A stretch of DNA of 64,000 nt from NCBI RefSeq assembly GCF_030504955.1, contig NZ_JAUKTR010000002.1, positions 186,001 to 250,000 of the forward strand. Direction: 5' to 3'. Position 1 is the first letter of the stretch, and each line of letters starts with the position of its first letter. Made by a program: the position numbers and the translations under genes. This document shows positions 25,676 through 35,102 of the stretch, piece by piece. The notes beneath the pieces were generated by a model. It was not told the DNA's origin. It saw only the letters and a program-made list of their open reading frames with translations, and ran no database searches. This DNA is from Peiella sedimenti (GTDB lineage Bacteria > Pseudomonadota > Alphaproteobacteria > Caulobacterales > Caulobacteraceae).

Positions 25676-27070
25676 TCAGTGCTCGCGGAACGAGCGCCAC
25701 AGGCTGTGAGTCAGGGGCTCCAGCATGTACTGCAGCGCTGTGCGCTTGCGCAGGGGCACCACCACCTCAACCGGTAGTCCGGGCCGCAGCCCAGGGTCCG
25801 GACCACGCACCCGCTGCAGGATTTCGATCTGCTCCTCGGGCACCTCGACCGTGGCCCGGAAGAAGCTTTCGCCGGTGGTCTCGTCGGTGAAGCTGTCGGC
25901 CGAGACGCCCGTCAGCCGCCCGGTCAGCTTGGGCAGATCGCGGTCCCGGAAGGCCGTGAACCGAACCTCGGTCTCCTGGCCGATGCGCAGGTCGTCGGCG
26001 TCGGCCGGCGAGACCCGCGCCTCGATGATCAGGTGCGCCCGGTCCGGCACGATCTCCATCAGCGTCTGACCGGCCTGCACCACGCCGCCGACGGTGAAGA
26101 CGGTCAGCCCCACCACCTGACCCGTGGCGGGCGCCCGCACCAGGGCCCGCGCCAGCTGCTCGCGCGCGGCCACGAGCCGCGGCGTCAGCTCGTTGATCTG
26201 GATCTCGGTCTGGCGAATCTGCTCGGCGACGTTCTCGTTACGCTCCGTACCCAGCGCCGTCATCTGCAGGCGGGTCTCATTGATGGCCTCGCGCGTGCGG
26301 CCCACCTGGGCGCGCAGCGACCCCGCCTCGCCCTCCAGCTGAGCCTCGGCCCGCTCCAGCGCCCTCACCCGGGTCAGCGGCGCGTACTGCTGCTCGTACA
26401 GCCGGCGCATGCCCTCCAGCTCGTCTTGGATCAGGCTCTGCTGACGGTCGTTGGAGATGATCTGCTGCTCCAGGCCGGCAATCTGTTCCTCCAACTGGCG
26501 GACGCGCTGGGCCAGAACCGCCCGTTGGGTCGAGATGCCGGCGCCGCGGGTGCGGAACTGCTGCGCCTGAAGCCGATAGGCTTCGTCAGCCAGCCTGCGG
26601 TCTTCGCCCGTCAGCCCGGTGAACTCGGCCGGATAGGGCACGCTGGCCAGACCGTCCCGTTCGGCGATCAGCCGCGCCCTCAGAGCCAGCAGCGCCAGCT
26701 GCTGCGACGTCAGGCTGCGCTCGTTGCCGCGCAGTTCGTCCGCCGAGATCTCCACCAGCACCTGGCCGCGCTGGACGGTCTGGCCTTCGCGCACGTGCAG
26801 CGCGGAGACGACGCCGCCGTCGCGATGCTGCACCGCCTGGCGGTTGCCGAGAACGGCGATGCGGCCCTGGGCGTAGGCGCCGGCGTCCAGCGGCGCGATG
26901 GCCGCCCATCCCAGGAAACCGACGAAGAAAATGGCCGCGATGATCAACCCGATGACAATGTCCCGCCGCGGCGAGTCGGCGCCGGCCAGGGCGTCGGCGG
27001 GCCCCTCGGACTGGACCTCCGGCGGCTCAGGCTGGGGCCCTGCGGACGAAGTGACGGTGTGGTCGGTCAA
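25676..27070 (-). CDS. Type I secretion membrane-fusion (adaptor) protein, HlyD/PrtE family
   Basis: 464 residues: a Pro-rich cytoplasmic tail (1-35), one membrane helix (about 38-59), lipoyl-like half (V-R-E-G-Q-T-V-Q-R-G-Q-V-L), a long coiled-coil hairpin (about 105-300, many R-A-Q-L-E-type heptads), and the second lipoyl and beta-barrel part (V-R-A-P-A-T-G-Q-V). It bridges the inner-membrane ABC exporter and a TolC-like channel. The start is TTG and overlaps the stop of the exporter gene (TTGA), so the two are coupled. No TolC gene is in the window. Confidence 0.92.
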   Translation of the reverse strand: MTDHTVTSSAGPQPEPPEVQSEGPADALAGADSPRRDIVIGLIIAAIFFVGFLGWAAIAPLDAGAYAQGRIAVLGNRQAVQHRDGGVVSALHVREGQTVQRGQVLVEISADELRGNERSLTSQQLALLALRARLIAERDGLASVPYPAEFTGLTGEDRRLADEAYRLQAQQFRTRGAGISTQRAVLAQRVRQLEEQIAGLEQQIISNDRQQSLIQDELEGMRRLYEQQYAPLTRVRALERAEAQLEGEAGSLRAQVGRTREAINETRLQMTALGTERNENVAEQIRQTEIQINELTPRLVAAREQLARALVRAPATGQVVGLTVFTVGGVVQAGQTLMEIVPDRAHLIIEARVSPADADDLRIGQETEVRFTAFRDRDLPKLTGRLTGVSADSFTDETTGESFFRATVEVPEEQIEILQRVRGPDPGLRPGLPVEVVVPLRKRTALQYMLEPLTHSLWRSFREH

Positions 27071-28824
27071 TGTTGGGAGCTCACCACACGGGGGCGCGCC
27101 CGGTCGCCGCCGGTGAGGCGCGCGGCCACCTCGTCGCGCGGACCCAACAGCTCCACCTGCCCGTCGCGCAGCACCATCAGCCGGTCGGCATGGGCCAGCA
27201 CGCCGGTCCGATGAGCGATGATCAGCACCGCACAGCCGCGGGCCTTCAGCTCGGCCAGGGTGCGGGTCAAGGCCTGTTCCCCCTCCGCATCCAGGTGGGC
27301 GTTCGGCTCATCCAGGATCACCAGAACCGGGTCGCCGTAGAGGGCCCGGGCCAGGGAAATCCGCTGCGCCTGGCCGGCCGACAGGCCGCGTCCATGCGGG
27401 CCCAGCACTGTGTCATATCCCTGCGGCAGGTGAAGGATGAGGTCGTGAGCGCCGGCGGCCTGGGCCGCCTTGACCACGCGGGCGTCGAGGTCGTCCGGGG
27501 CTTCTCCCGAATGGGCCTCAAACCGCGAGATGTTGTCCTTGATGGACCCCGCGAACAGGCCGGGGTCCTGGGGCGCGTAGCCGATGTGGCGGGCCAGTCG
27601 TTCGGGATCCCAGTCGGTGAAGGCCGCGCCGTCGATGCGGACGGTCCCCGAGTCTGGCCTGACCGCGCCGGCGGCCGCGCGCGCCAGTGAAGATTTGCCG
27701 GCGCCGCTGGGACCCACCACGCCCAGAATCTGGCCCGGATGCAGGGCGAAGGTGACGCCCTTCAGCACCGGTTGCTCCCGGCCCGGCGCCATCAGCACGA
27801 CCTTCTCCATAGTCAGGTCGCCCTTTGGATCGGGCAGGCGGGTGCGCTCGGGCGCCTCGGCGGCCGCGCCCAGCAGCTCGCCGATCGTGTGCAGGGCCGC
27901 GCGCCCCTGGATGATCCCGCCCCAGGCGCCGACCGCCTGCTCGACGGGCTGCAGGGCGCGACTGAGCAGGACGGAGGCGGCGATCACCGCGCCCGCCGAG
28001 ATCTGGCCGTCGATGGCGAGCAGCGCGCCAAGCCCCAGGGCCAGGGACTGCAGCGCCATGCGCAGGAACTTGATGGCCCCGTTGTAGCCCTGACCGACGA
28101 ACTGGACGTCGGCCTGCAGGGCGGCCGCCCCTGATCGCTCCTTGATCTGCCGCGCGGTCAGAGCCCGGCGCATGCCCAGGGCCCGCACGGCTTCGCTCTG
28201 CTGGGCCGCCGCGTCCTGGGTTGCGTAGGCGGCGGCCTGGCCCTCGGCAGCCTTGAGCAGGCCGGGCCGCGTGGCGCGCTCGTTGAGGATGGCCAGGCCG
28301 CCCAGAAGAACCGCGCCTGCCACCGCCAGCGCGCCGACCCAGGGGTGCAGGATGAAGCAGACGATCAAGTAGACGGGCGTCCAGGGCGCATCGAACAGGG
28401 CAAGGGCGCCGGGGCCGCTCAGCATCTGACGCAGGACGTCGAACTCGCGCATGGCCTGGCGCGCCCGGGCCGGCCCGCCGGCCCCTGACAGCACACGGTC
28501 CAGCACCGGTCCCGCCAGACGTCGTTCCAGCCTGAGCCCGGCGCGCAGCAAGAGCCGCGAGCGCACCTGGTCCAGCGCCCCCATGGTGATGAGTGCGAAC
28601 AGCAGCACGATGGTCACGAACAGCAGGGTCAGCCGGCCCGAGGTCGGCAGCGCCCGGTCGTAGACCTGAAGCATGTAAAGGGTCGGCGCCAGGTAGAGGA
28701 TGTTCACCAGCGCGCTGAAGCCCGCCGCGAACAGCAGATGGCGGCGGCAGGCGCGCAGGGCCTCGCCCAGCGGCCCGGGAGCCTTGAGGAGCGCGAACAG
28801 GGAGGTCTCGGTCTTCGGGGCCAA
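27067..28824 (-). CDS. Type I secretion ABC exporter (PrtD/RsaD type)
   Basis: 585 residues: membrane domain with helices at about 30-52, 62-82, 143-165, 168-180 and 252-300, and an ATPase domain with Walker A G-P-S-G-A-G-K-S-S (371-379), signature G-L-S-A-G-Q-A-Q-R and Walker B V-L-V-I-L-D-E-P. It lacks the peptidase-like N-terminal C39 domain, which is the PrtD/RsaD class that exports serralysins and S-layer proteins with uncleaved C-terminal signals. The RTX protease at 37.3 kb is the obvious candidate substrate. The start is TTG at 28824, the first start codon after an in-frame stop. Confidence 0.93.
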   Translation of the reverse strand: MAPKTETSLFALLKAPGPLGEALRACRRHLLFAAGFSALVNILYLAPTLYMLQVYDRALPTSGRLTLLFVTIVLLFALITMGALDQVRSRLLLRAGLRLERRLAGPVLDRVLSGAGGPARARQAMREFDVLRQMLSGPGALALFDAPWTPVYLIVCFILHPWVGALAVAGAVLLGGLAILNERATRPGLLKAAEGQAAAYATQDAAAQQSEAVRALGMRRALTARQIKERSGAAALQADVQFVGQGYNGAIKFLRMALQSLALGLGALLAIDGQISAGAVIAASVLLSRALQPVEQAVGAWGGIIQGRAALHTIGELLGAAAEAPERTRLPDPKGDLTMEKVVLMAPGREQPVLKGVTFALHPGQILGVVGPSGAGKSSLARAAAGAVRPDSGTVRIDGAAFTDWDPERLARHIGYAPQDPGLFAGSIKDNISRFEAHSGEAPDDLDARVVKAAQAAGAHDLILHLPQGYDTVLGPHGRGLSAGQAQRISLARALYGDPVLVILDEPNAHLDAEGEQALTRTLAELKARGCAVLIIAHRTGVLAHADRLMVLRDGQVELLGPRDEVAARLTGGDRARPRVVSSQH

Positions 28825-28846
28825 GGGAGGGGGCCGATCTCCTCAA

Positions 28847-28865
28847 GGGGCGGACGGCCCGCCCC
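28847..28865 (-). terminator. Possible weak terminator after ugd
   Basis: GGGGCGG (28847-28853) pairs with CCGCCCC (28859-28865) across a 5-nt loop in the 88-bp gap between ugd and the exporter gene. On the minus strand only TT follows the stem, so any termination would be weak. Confidence 0.3.
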
Positions 28866-28912
28866 TGTCTAACGCCCCCATGATCGCTTGAAACCGCCTG
28901 AACTCAAAGTGA

Positions 28913-30217
28913 TCAGACGCCGCGGCCGACGCCGCTGTAGCGGAAGCCGCGCGCCGCCATGTCGTCGGGCCGGTAGACGTTGCGCAGGTCCACCACGATC
29001 GGGCTGCGCATCAGCAGCTTGATGCGGTCCAGGTCCAGGGCGCGAAACTGGTCCCACTCGGTGATGATGACCAGGACGTCGGCGTCCGCCGCGGCGTCGT
29101 ACGGACCCTCCTTGAATTCCACGTCGCTGAGCAGGTTGCGCGCCTCGTGGCCTTCCGGGTCAAAGGCCTGGACGCGCGCGCCCATGGCTTGCAGCGCCGG
29201 CACGATGTCCAGCGACGGCGCGTCGCGCATGTCGTCGGTGTTGGGCTTGAAGGTCAGGCCCAGGACGCCGACCGTCTTGCCCTTCAGATCGCCGCCCACC
29301 GCCGCCTGGACCCGGGCGGCCATGGCCTTCTTGCGCGCGTCGTTGATCTCGACCGTGGTCTCGATCAGCCGCACCGGCGATCCGACCTGCTGGGCGGTGC
29401 GCACGAGAGCGATCGTGTCCTTGGGAAAGCACGAGCCGCCATAGCCCGGCCCCGCGTGCAGGAACTTGGCCCCAATTCGGTTGTCCAGCCCGATGCCCTT
29501 GGCCACCTGCTGCACATCGGCGCCCACCTTCTCGCACAGGTCCGCGATCTCGTTGATGAAGGTGATCTTCATGGCCAGGAAGGCGTTGGCCGCATACTTT
29601 ATCAGCTCGCTGGTGCGGCGCTGGGTGTAGACCACCGGAAACTCGTTCAGGCTCAGCGGCCGGTAGAGCTCGGCCATGACCTCGCGGGCGTGCTCGTTCT
29701 CCACGCCGATGACGACGCGGTCCGGTCGCTTGAAGTCCTCGATGGCCGCGCCCTCGCGCAGGAATTCCGGGTTCGACACCACGGCGAACTGGGCGTCGGG
29801 CCGCGTGCGCCGGATGATGGCCTCAACCTCGTCGCCGGTGCCGACCGGCACGGTGGACTTGGTCACCACCACGGTGAAGCCGTCCATCAGCCCGGCGATC
29901 TCTTCCGCGGCGGCGTAGACATAGGACAGGTCGGCGTGTCCGTCCCCCCGGCGCGTCGGGGTGCCGACGGCGATGAAGACCACGTCCGAGCCGCGGATGG
30001 CCTCGGCGGCGTCCAGGCTGAAGCTCAGCCGGCCGGCCTTGACGTTGGCGGCCACCAGATCGTCCAGCCCAGGCTCGAAGATCGGAATCTCGCCGCGGTT
30101 CAGCCGCTCGATCTTGGACGGGTCCTTGTCCACGCAGGTGACGTGGTGGCCGAAATCGGCGAAACAGGCGCCGGAGACCAGGCCCACGTAGCCCGCCCCG
30201 ATCATGGTCACGCGCAT
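28913..30217 (-). CDS. ugd: UDP-glucose 6-dehydrogenase
   Basis: 434 residues. The NAD-binding motif G-A-G-Y-V-G-L-V-S-G is at residues 7-16, the catalytic Cys in G-P-G-Y-G-G-S-C-F-P-K-D (about 253-264), and a second Rossmann-like UDP-binding domain (G-V-L-G-L-T-F-K-P-N-T-D-D) follows. It oxidises UDP-glucose to UDP-glucuronate. It starts directly after the stop of the epimerase gene, so UDP-glucuronate would be passed to UDP-galacturonate by that neighbour; UDP-glucose is supplied by galU at 35.1 kb. Confidence 0.95.
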   Translation of the reverse strand: MRVTMIGAGYVGLVSGACFADFGHHVTCVDKDPSKIERLNRGEIPIFEPGLDDLVAANVKAGRLSFSLDAAEAIRGSDVVFIAVGTPTRRGDGHADLSYVYAAAEEIAGLMDGFTVVVTKSTVPVGTGDEVEAIIRRTRPDAQFAVVSNPEFLREGAAIEDFKRPDRVVIGVENEHAREVMAELYRPLSLNEFPVVYTQRRTSELIKYAANAFLAMKITFINEIADLCEKVGADVQQVAKGIGLDNRIGAKFLHAGPGYGGSCFPKDTIALVRTAQQVGSPVRLIETTVEINDARKKAMAARVQAAVGGDLKGKTVGVLGLTFKPNTDDMRDAPSLDIVPALQAMGARVQAFDPEGHEARNLLSDVEFKEGPYDAAADADVLVIITEWDQFRALDLDRIKLLMRSPIVVDLRNVYRPDDMAARGFRYSGVGRGV

Positions 30218-31189
30218 TCAGTTCTCTCCGTAGCGTTCGCGCCACCAGGCGACGAAGCGGGGCAGACCCTCTTGGATGGATACCTTGGGGGCGTAGCCCG
30301 TCAGGCGGTTCAGCTTGGTCACGTCGGCATAGGTGGCGGTCACGTCGCCCGGCTGCATGGGCCGCATGATCTTGACCGCCTCGCGGCCCAGGGCGCCCTC
30401 CAGCGTGGTGATCATGTCCATCAGGCCGACGGGGCTGGAGTCGCCGATATTGTAGACCTCGTGCCCGCCCCGGGGCGGCGGGTTGTCCAGCACGCCGACC
30501 ACGCCGTCGACGATGTCATCGATATAGGTGAAGTCCCGCGCCATACGGCCTTCGCCGAAGACCTCGATGGGCTCGCCGGCCATGATCTTCTGGGTGAAGC
30601 TGAAATAGGCCATGTCCGGCCGACCCCAGGGGCCATAGACGGTGAAGAAGCGCAGTCCCGACTGGGGAAAGCCGTACAGCTTGGCGTAGGCCTGGCTCAT
30701 CAGTTCGCACGAGCGCTTGGTGGCGGCGTACAGCGAGACGGGGCTGACCGTCGGATCATCCTCGCGGAAGCCCTGGCCCGTCAGGGGCCGGTCGCCGTAG
30801 ACCGAGCTCGACGAGGCATAGACCAGATGCTTCACCCCCGCGTGGCGGCAGGCCTCCAGCACCGCCAGGTGCCCGGCCAGGTTGGACCGCTCATAGGCGA
30901 AGGGATTCTCGATCGAATACCTTACCCCGGCCTGGGCCCCCAGGTGCGCCACGCGGTCCACCCCGCGCTCACGGACCAGCCGCGCCACCAGCTCATGATC
31001 GGCCAGATCGCCGCGCACCATCTCGAAGGCGGCATGCGGCGCCAGCCGCGCCGCCCGGCACGCCTTCAGCTCCGGATCGTAATAGGTGTTGAAGTTGTCC
31101 AGCCCGACCACGGCCTCGCCACGGGCGAGCAACCGTTCGGCGACGTGCATGCCGATAAATCCGGCGGCGCCGGTGACGAGAATGGCCAT
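30218..31189 (-). CDS. NAD-dependent epimerase, UDP-glucuronate 4-epimerase-like
   Basis: 323 residues, extended short-chain dehydrogenase: G-A-A-G-F-I-G (7-13), the N-T-Y-Y-D-P-E-L-K segment typical of UDP-glucuronate 4-epimerases, Y-A-S-S-S-S-V-Y-G, and the catalytic Y-A-A-T-K. Product assignment rests on that N-Y-Y-D motif and on the adjoining ugd. The ATG at 31189 was chosen because the nucleotide-binding motif starts 6 residues later; the longer frame adds unlikely sequence. The 125-bp gap upstream is a divergent promoter region with the PLP gene. Confidence 0.9.
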   Translation of the reverse strand: MAILVTGAAGFIGMHVAERLLARGEAVVGLDNFNTYYDPELKACRAARLAPHAAFEMVRGDLADHELVARLVRERGVDRVAHLGAQAGVRYSIENPFAYERSNLAGHLAVLEACRHAGVKHLVYASSSSVYGDRPLTGQGFREDDPTVSPVSLYAATKRSCELMSQAYAKLYGFPQSGLRFFTVYGPWGRPDMAYFSFTQKIMAGEPIEVFGEGRMARDFTYIDDIVDGVVGVLDNPPPRGGHEVYNIGDSSPVGLMDMITTLEGALGREAVKIMRPMQPGDVTATYADVTKLNRLTGYAPKVSIQEGLPRFVAWWRERYGEN

Positions 31190-31314
31190 GCGGACGGGCT
31201 CGGTCAGTGGACGCGGCTTCTGTAGAGACAAGACTCCCGCGTCGCAACTGAGCGGCGCTTTTGCCGCGCCGTTCACCTGCGAGTATGAGGGCGCCTGAGA
31301 ACGGAGACGATCAC

Positions 31315-32592
31315 GTGAGCCACGACAGACGCGAGCTGGGCGGACGCCGCCTGGCGCCGGAAACCCTGATGATGGGCTTCGGCTACGACCCCGCCCTGTC
31401 GGAGGGGGCGATCAAGCCGCCCCTGTTCCAGAGCTCCACCTTTGTTTTCCGCTCGGCGGAAGACGGCAAACGCTTCTTCGAGATAGCCTATGGCCTGCGT
31501 AAGCAGGAGCCGGACGAGGCGCTGGGCCTGATCTATTCGCGGATCAACAATCCCAATCTAGAGATCTTGGAGGACCGCCTTGCGGTGTGGGAGGACGCTG
31601 AACGAGCCCTCGTCTTCTCAAGCGGCATGGCGGCCATCTCCACCTCGGTGCTGGCCATGTCGCGGCCGGGAGACACGGTGCTCTACACAGCGCCGGCCTA
31701 TGGCGGGACGGAATACCTGTTCGATCGCATCCTGCCTCGCATGGGCGTCCAGACTCGCAGCATCGGCGCTGGCTGTTCGAACGACCAAATGGACGCCGCC
31801 GTGCGGGAGGCGCATGGCGTTGCGGCGGAAAAGGGCGGCCGTCTGGCGGTGATCTATATCGAGACGCCGGCGAACCCCACGAACCAGATGGTGGATATCG
31901 CCGCAGCCCGGGCCTCGGCCGAGGCCGTGGGCGGCAAGGAGCGCCCGGTTGTCTTGGTGGACAACACCTTCCTGGGGCCACTGTGGCAAAAGCCTTTGGC
32001 CCTGGGAGCGGACCTCGCCCTCTATTCGCTGACCAAGTATGTGGGCGGCCACTCCGACCTGATCGCCGGCGCCTGCCTGGGCTCGGGCGAACTGGTGGCC
32101 AAAGTGGGCGAGATGCGCACCATCTGCGGCTCCATGGCTGACCCGCACACGGCCTGGTTGCTGACGCGGAGCCTGGAGACCCTGCACCTGCGCATGCAGG
32201 CGGCGCAGGCCGGGGCGGAGACGGTAACGGCCTGGCTGGCTGAGCATCCCAAGGTGGCCGCGACCCTGGCGCCGGGCGACGGCGACGCCGCCCAACAGGA
32301 GCTGTTCGCGCGGCAGTGTCAGGGCCGGGGCTCCACCTTCTCCCTGCGCCTCAAGGGCGGCGAGACCGAAGCCTTCAGGTTCCTGAATGCGCTGAGACTG
32401 TTCAAATTGGCGGTCAGCCTGGGCGGTACCGAGAGTCTGGCGTCTCACCCATCCAGCACCACCCACTCAGACTACAGCGAGGCGGCCAAGGCCCGCTGCG
32501 GCATCGGGCCCGACCTCGTGCGTCTGTCGGTGGGCGTGGAGAACCCCGACGACCTGATCGCCGACCTGGAGCAGGCGCTGGCGGCTGTCTAG
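31315..32592 (+). CDS. Cys/Met metabolism PLP enzyme (cystathionine gamma-synthase family)
   Basis: 425 residues of the trans-sulfuration fold. Y-S-R at 74-76 (phosphate binding), S-S-G-M-A-A at 102-107, and the PLP lysine in S-L-T-K-Y-V-G-G-H-S (Lys241) are present. The family includes cystathionine gamma-synthase/lyase, O-acetylhomoserine sulfhydrylase and methionine gamma-lyase, and the reaction cannot be chosen by eye. The GTG at 31315 has GGAG 8 nt upstream; the frame to 31261 lacks this. It is a lone metabolic gene between two sugar-nucleotide operons. Confidence 0.88.
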   Translation: MSHDRRELGGRRLAPETLMMGFGYDPALSEGAIKPPLFQSSTFVFRSAEDGKRFFEIAYGLRKQEPDEALGLIYSRINNPNLEILEDRLAVWEDAERALVFSSGMAAISTSVLAMSRPGDTVLYTAPAYGGTEYLFDRILPRMGVQTRSIGAGCSNDQMDAAVREAHGVAAEKGGRLAVIYIETPANPTNQMVDIAAARASAEAVGGKERPVVLVDNTFLGPLWQKPLALGADLALYSLTKYVGGHSDLIAGACLGSGELVAKVGEMRTICGSMADPHTAWLLTRSLETLHLRMQAAQAGAETVTAWLAEHPKVAATLAPGDGDAAQQELFARQCQGRGSTFSLRLKGGETEAFRFLNALRLFKLAVSLGGTESLASHPSSTTHSDYSEAAKARCGIGPDLVRLSVGVENPDDLIADLEQALAAV

Positions 32593-32672
32593 GCTGACGG
32601 CCTGCTCGTCTCATCGACGAAGACCGTAGCCCTCACGTGCCCACCGCTCCAGTTGAGGAAGCGGCTCGACGG

Positions 32673-33554
32673 TCATTGTCCCCACTCTTCCAGCTCGGCT
32701 AGCGTCCGGGCCAGCCCAAGACGCCAGTCAGGCAGGCTCCGGCCCCAGAGGCGCTGCAGCCTGCCGTCATGCAAGACGGCGTTGGCCGGCCGCCGAACCG
32801 GATCGTTGCGGGAGGCCGCGGTCACCGGAACGACCTCGGCGCTCGAGCCGACCGAGGTCAGGATCATCCGCGCGAACTCCGCCCGGCTGACCGGCGCCCC
32901 GCCGCCGGGCGCATGCAGCAATCCGAAGCGCGGATCGCCGGCGGGCACGTCCCTAAGCGCCAGGGCCGCCTCAAGCAGGAAGCCCGCCAGATCGTCAGCG
33001 GGCGTCGGCAGGCCGATCTCATCCTCGACCACGTCCAGCCGGGGCCGGTCCCCCGCCGCGCGGATGGCGGTGACGAAGTTGCGGCCCTGCGCCGAAAAGA
33101 CCCAAGAGGTCCGCACCACCAGCGCCCGCCCATAGGTCTCCAGTACGGCCCGCTCGCCCGCCGCCTTGCCGCGACCATAGGCGTTGAGCGGCGCAACCGG
33201 ATCACTCTCGACGTAGGGCGTGGTCTTCTCGCCGTCGAAAACGAAGTCGGTGGAGATGTGGATCAGGACCTTGCTCGCCCTGGCGCAGGCCTGGGCCATG
33301 ACGGCGGGGGCCTCGGCATTGGCGCGGATCGCGGCGGCTTCATCCCGTTCGGCGCCGGGCACGTCGGTCCAGGCGGCGGCGTTGACGACCACGGGAGCCT
33401 TTGAGGCGGCGATGGCCGCCGCGATCGTCTCGGGACGATCCAGGTCCGCGTCCGGCCGGGCGGGCCCTTCAACGTGCAATGCGCCTTCGGCCGCCAGACG
33501 CATCAGGTGCGAGCCCACCTGGCCACCGCTTCCGAAGACCAGCAGGTCAGCCAT
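32673..33554 (-). CDS. rmlD: dTDP-4-dehydrorhamnose reductase
   Basis: 293 residues. G-S-G-G-Q-V-G-S-H (8-16) is the nucleotide-binding loop, S-T-D-F-V-F-D-G and the catalytic Y-G-R-G-K-A-A-G-E are typical of RmlD. It makes dTDP-L-rhamnose, the last step of the pathway. It overlaps rmlB by 8 bp and is last in galU-rmlC-rmlB-rmlD. Coordinates exclude 37 residues of spurious upstream frame inside rmlB. Confidence 0.93.
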   Translation of the reverse strand: MADLLVFGSGGQVGSHLMRLAAEGALHVEGPARPDADLDRPETIAAAIAASKAPVVVNAAAWTDVPGAERDEAAAIRANAEAPAVMAQACARASKVLIHISTDFVFDGEKTTPYVESDPVAPLNAYGRGKAAGERAVLETYGRALVVRTSWVFSAQGRNFVTAIRAAGDRPRLDVVEDEIGLPTPADDLAGFLLEAALALRDVPAGDPRFGLLHAPGGGAPVSRAEFARMILTSVGSSAEVVPVTAASRNDPVRRPANAVLHDGRLQRLWGRSLPDWRLGLARTLAELEEWGQ

Positions 33555-34548
33555 CCCCCAATCCCAGACGTTCGCCCGGCGCGAGGCCGTCGCGCTCCAG
33601 ATACCAGGCCACCGTTTCGGCCAATCCCTCGGACCAGGGCCGCCGGGCGGTCCAGCCCAGTTCACGCTCGGCCAGGGACGGATCGATAGCGTAGCGGAAA
33701 TCGTGCCCTGGCCGGTCCGCGACCAGGGTGATCAGGCGGTCATGGGGCGCGCCCTCCGGCCGCAGCCGGTCCATCACGGCGCAGACGCCATTGGCCACCT
33801 CAAGGGTCGTCTTCTCGTTACGGCCGCCGAACAGATAGGCGGCGCCGGTCCGGCCCTTTTCGGCCGCGGCGATCAGGCCGTCCACGTGATCCTCCACGTG
33901 CAGCCAGTCGCGCACGTTGCCGCCGGCGCCATAAATGGGCAGGGGCCGGCTGTGGCGCGCATTCAGCGCCAGGGTCGGGATCAGCTTTTCCGCGTGCTGC
34001 CAGGGTCCGTAATTGTTCGAGCAGTTCGTCACCACGACATCGAGGCCATAGGTGTGGGCCCAGGCCCGGGCCAGGTGGTCAGACCCCGCCTTGGTGGCCG
34101 AATAGGGCGAGCGCGGATCGTAGGGGGTGGTTTCGTCAAAGGCGCCGGTCTCGCCCAGGGCGCCGAAGACCTCGTCGGTGGAGACGTGGACGAAACGTCC
34201 GTTCGCGCCGATGGACCGCCAAGCCTCCAGCAGATTGGCCGTGCCCAGAAGGTTGGCGCGCACAAAGGCCATGGGCCCGTCGATGGACCGGTCCACGTGG
34301 GATTCCGCCGCCAGGTGGAAGACCAGTTTGGGCCGATGTCGCTCCAGCACGTCGCGCACGGCCGGACCGTCGGCCAGGTCCACGTGCTCGAAGACATGCA
34401 GGCCGGTCGCCTCCACCTCGGCGATGCGCTCCAGCGAGCCCGCATAGGTCAGGGCGTCCAGCGTCACAACGCGGCGGCCCTCGCCCACCAGGCGCCGCAC
34501 AAGGGCCGAGCCGATGAAGCCACAGCCGCCGGTCACAAGGGTGGTCAT
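33547..34548 (-). CDS. rmlB: dTDP-glucose 4,6-dehydratase
   Basis: 333 residues. T-G-G-C-G-F-I-G-S-A (6-15) binds NAD+, H-L-A-A-E-S-H-V-D-R-S is the RmlB signature, S-T-D-E-V-F-G precedes the active site, and Y-S-A-T-K is the catalytic Tyr/Lys. It makes the 4-keto-6-deoxy intermediate. It overlaps rmlC (ATGA) and rmlD. Confidence 0.95.
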   Translation of the reverse strand: MTTLVTGGCGFIGSALVRRLVGEGRRVVTLDALTYAGSLERIAEVEATGLHVFEHVDLADGPAVRDVLERHRPKLVFHLAAESHVDRSIDGPMAFVRANLLGTANLLEAWRSIGANGRFVHVSTDEVFGALGETGAFDETTPYDPRSPYSATKAGSDHLARAWAHTYGLDVVVTNCSNNYGPWQHAEKLIPTLALNARHSRPLPIYGAGGNVRDWLHVEDHVDGLIAAAEKGRTGAAYLFGGRNEKTTLEVANGVCAVMDRLRPEGAPHDRLITLVADRPGHDFRYAIDPSLAERELGWTARRPWSEGLAETVAWYLERDGLAPGERLGLGDG

Positions 34549-35096
34549 GACGGCTCCACCTCAAAGGGGGTGACGAAGTCCTTGAACGCCGTGGCCACCG
34601 CGTCCTTGTCCGAGACCACGGCCTCGCCGGTCCAGCCCCAGTCGATGGCCAGGTCGGGATCGTCCCAGCGCACCGCGCCCTCGCTGGCCGGGGCGTAGGC
34701 GCCGTCGACCTTGTAGGCCACCAGACAGCCGTCGGTCAGGGTGACGTAGCCATGGAGGAAGCCGCGCGGCACGTAGAGTTGCTCGCCCCGCTCGGCGTCA
34801 AGCGTCACCGCCACCGACCGTCCATAGGTGGGCGAGCCCTTGCGGACGTCGACGCAAGCGTCGCGGATACGCCCCACCAGAACGGTGACCAGCTTGGCCT
34901 GGGCGTGGGGCGGCGCCTGGTAGTGCAGGCCGCGCACCGTGCCGGCGCGCTCGGAGAAGACCAGATTGTCCTGAACGAAGGCCGCGGGCGCGCCTCGACC
35001 CTCGGCCCAGCTTTCGGCGAACCAGCCGCGCGCGTCGCGATGCCGCCGGGGCCGCAGCAGCAGGACGCCGTCAAGCGCGAGGGGCTCGATCTCCAT
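34545..35096 (-). CDS. rmlC: dTDP-4-dehydrorhamnose 3,5-epimerase
   Basis: 183 residues, cupin fold of the RmlC family: D-A-R-G-W-F-A-E-S, Q-D-N-L-V-F-S, G-L-H-Y-Q (active-site His), D-V-R-K-G-S-P-T-Y-G, and P-R-G-F-L-H-G-Y are all in the expected order. It is 6 bp downstream of galU and coupled to rmlB by an ATGA overlap. Confidence 0.95.
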   Translation of the reverse strand: MEIEPLALDGVLLLRPRRHRDARGWFAESWAEGRGAPAAFVQDNLVFSERAGTVRGLHYQAPPHAQAKLVTVLVGRIRDACVDVRKGSPTYGRSVAVTLDAERGEQLYVPRGFLHGYVTLTDGCLVAYKVDGAYAPASEGAVRWDDPDLAIDWGWTGEAVVSDKDAVATAFKDFVTPFEVEPS

Positions 35097-35102
35097 GGCG
35101 CG

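Noticed and set aside
29147..31225. A 692-residue plus-strand open frame over ugd and the epimerase
   Set aside because: Mirror frame of two clear enzymes with the same biased composition; no start site or motif.
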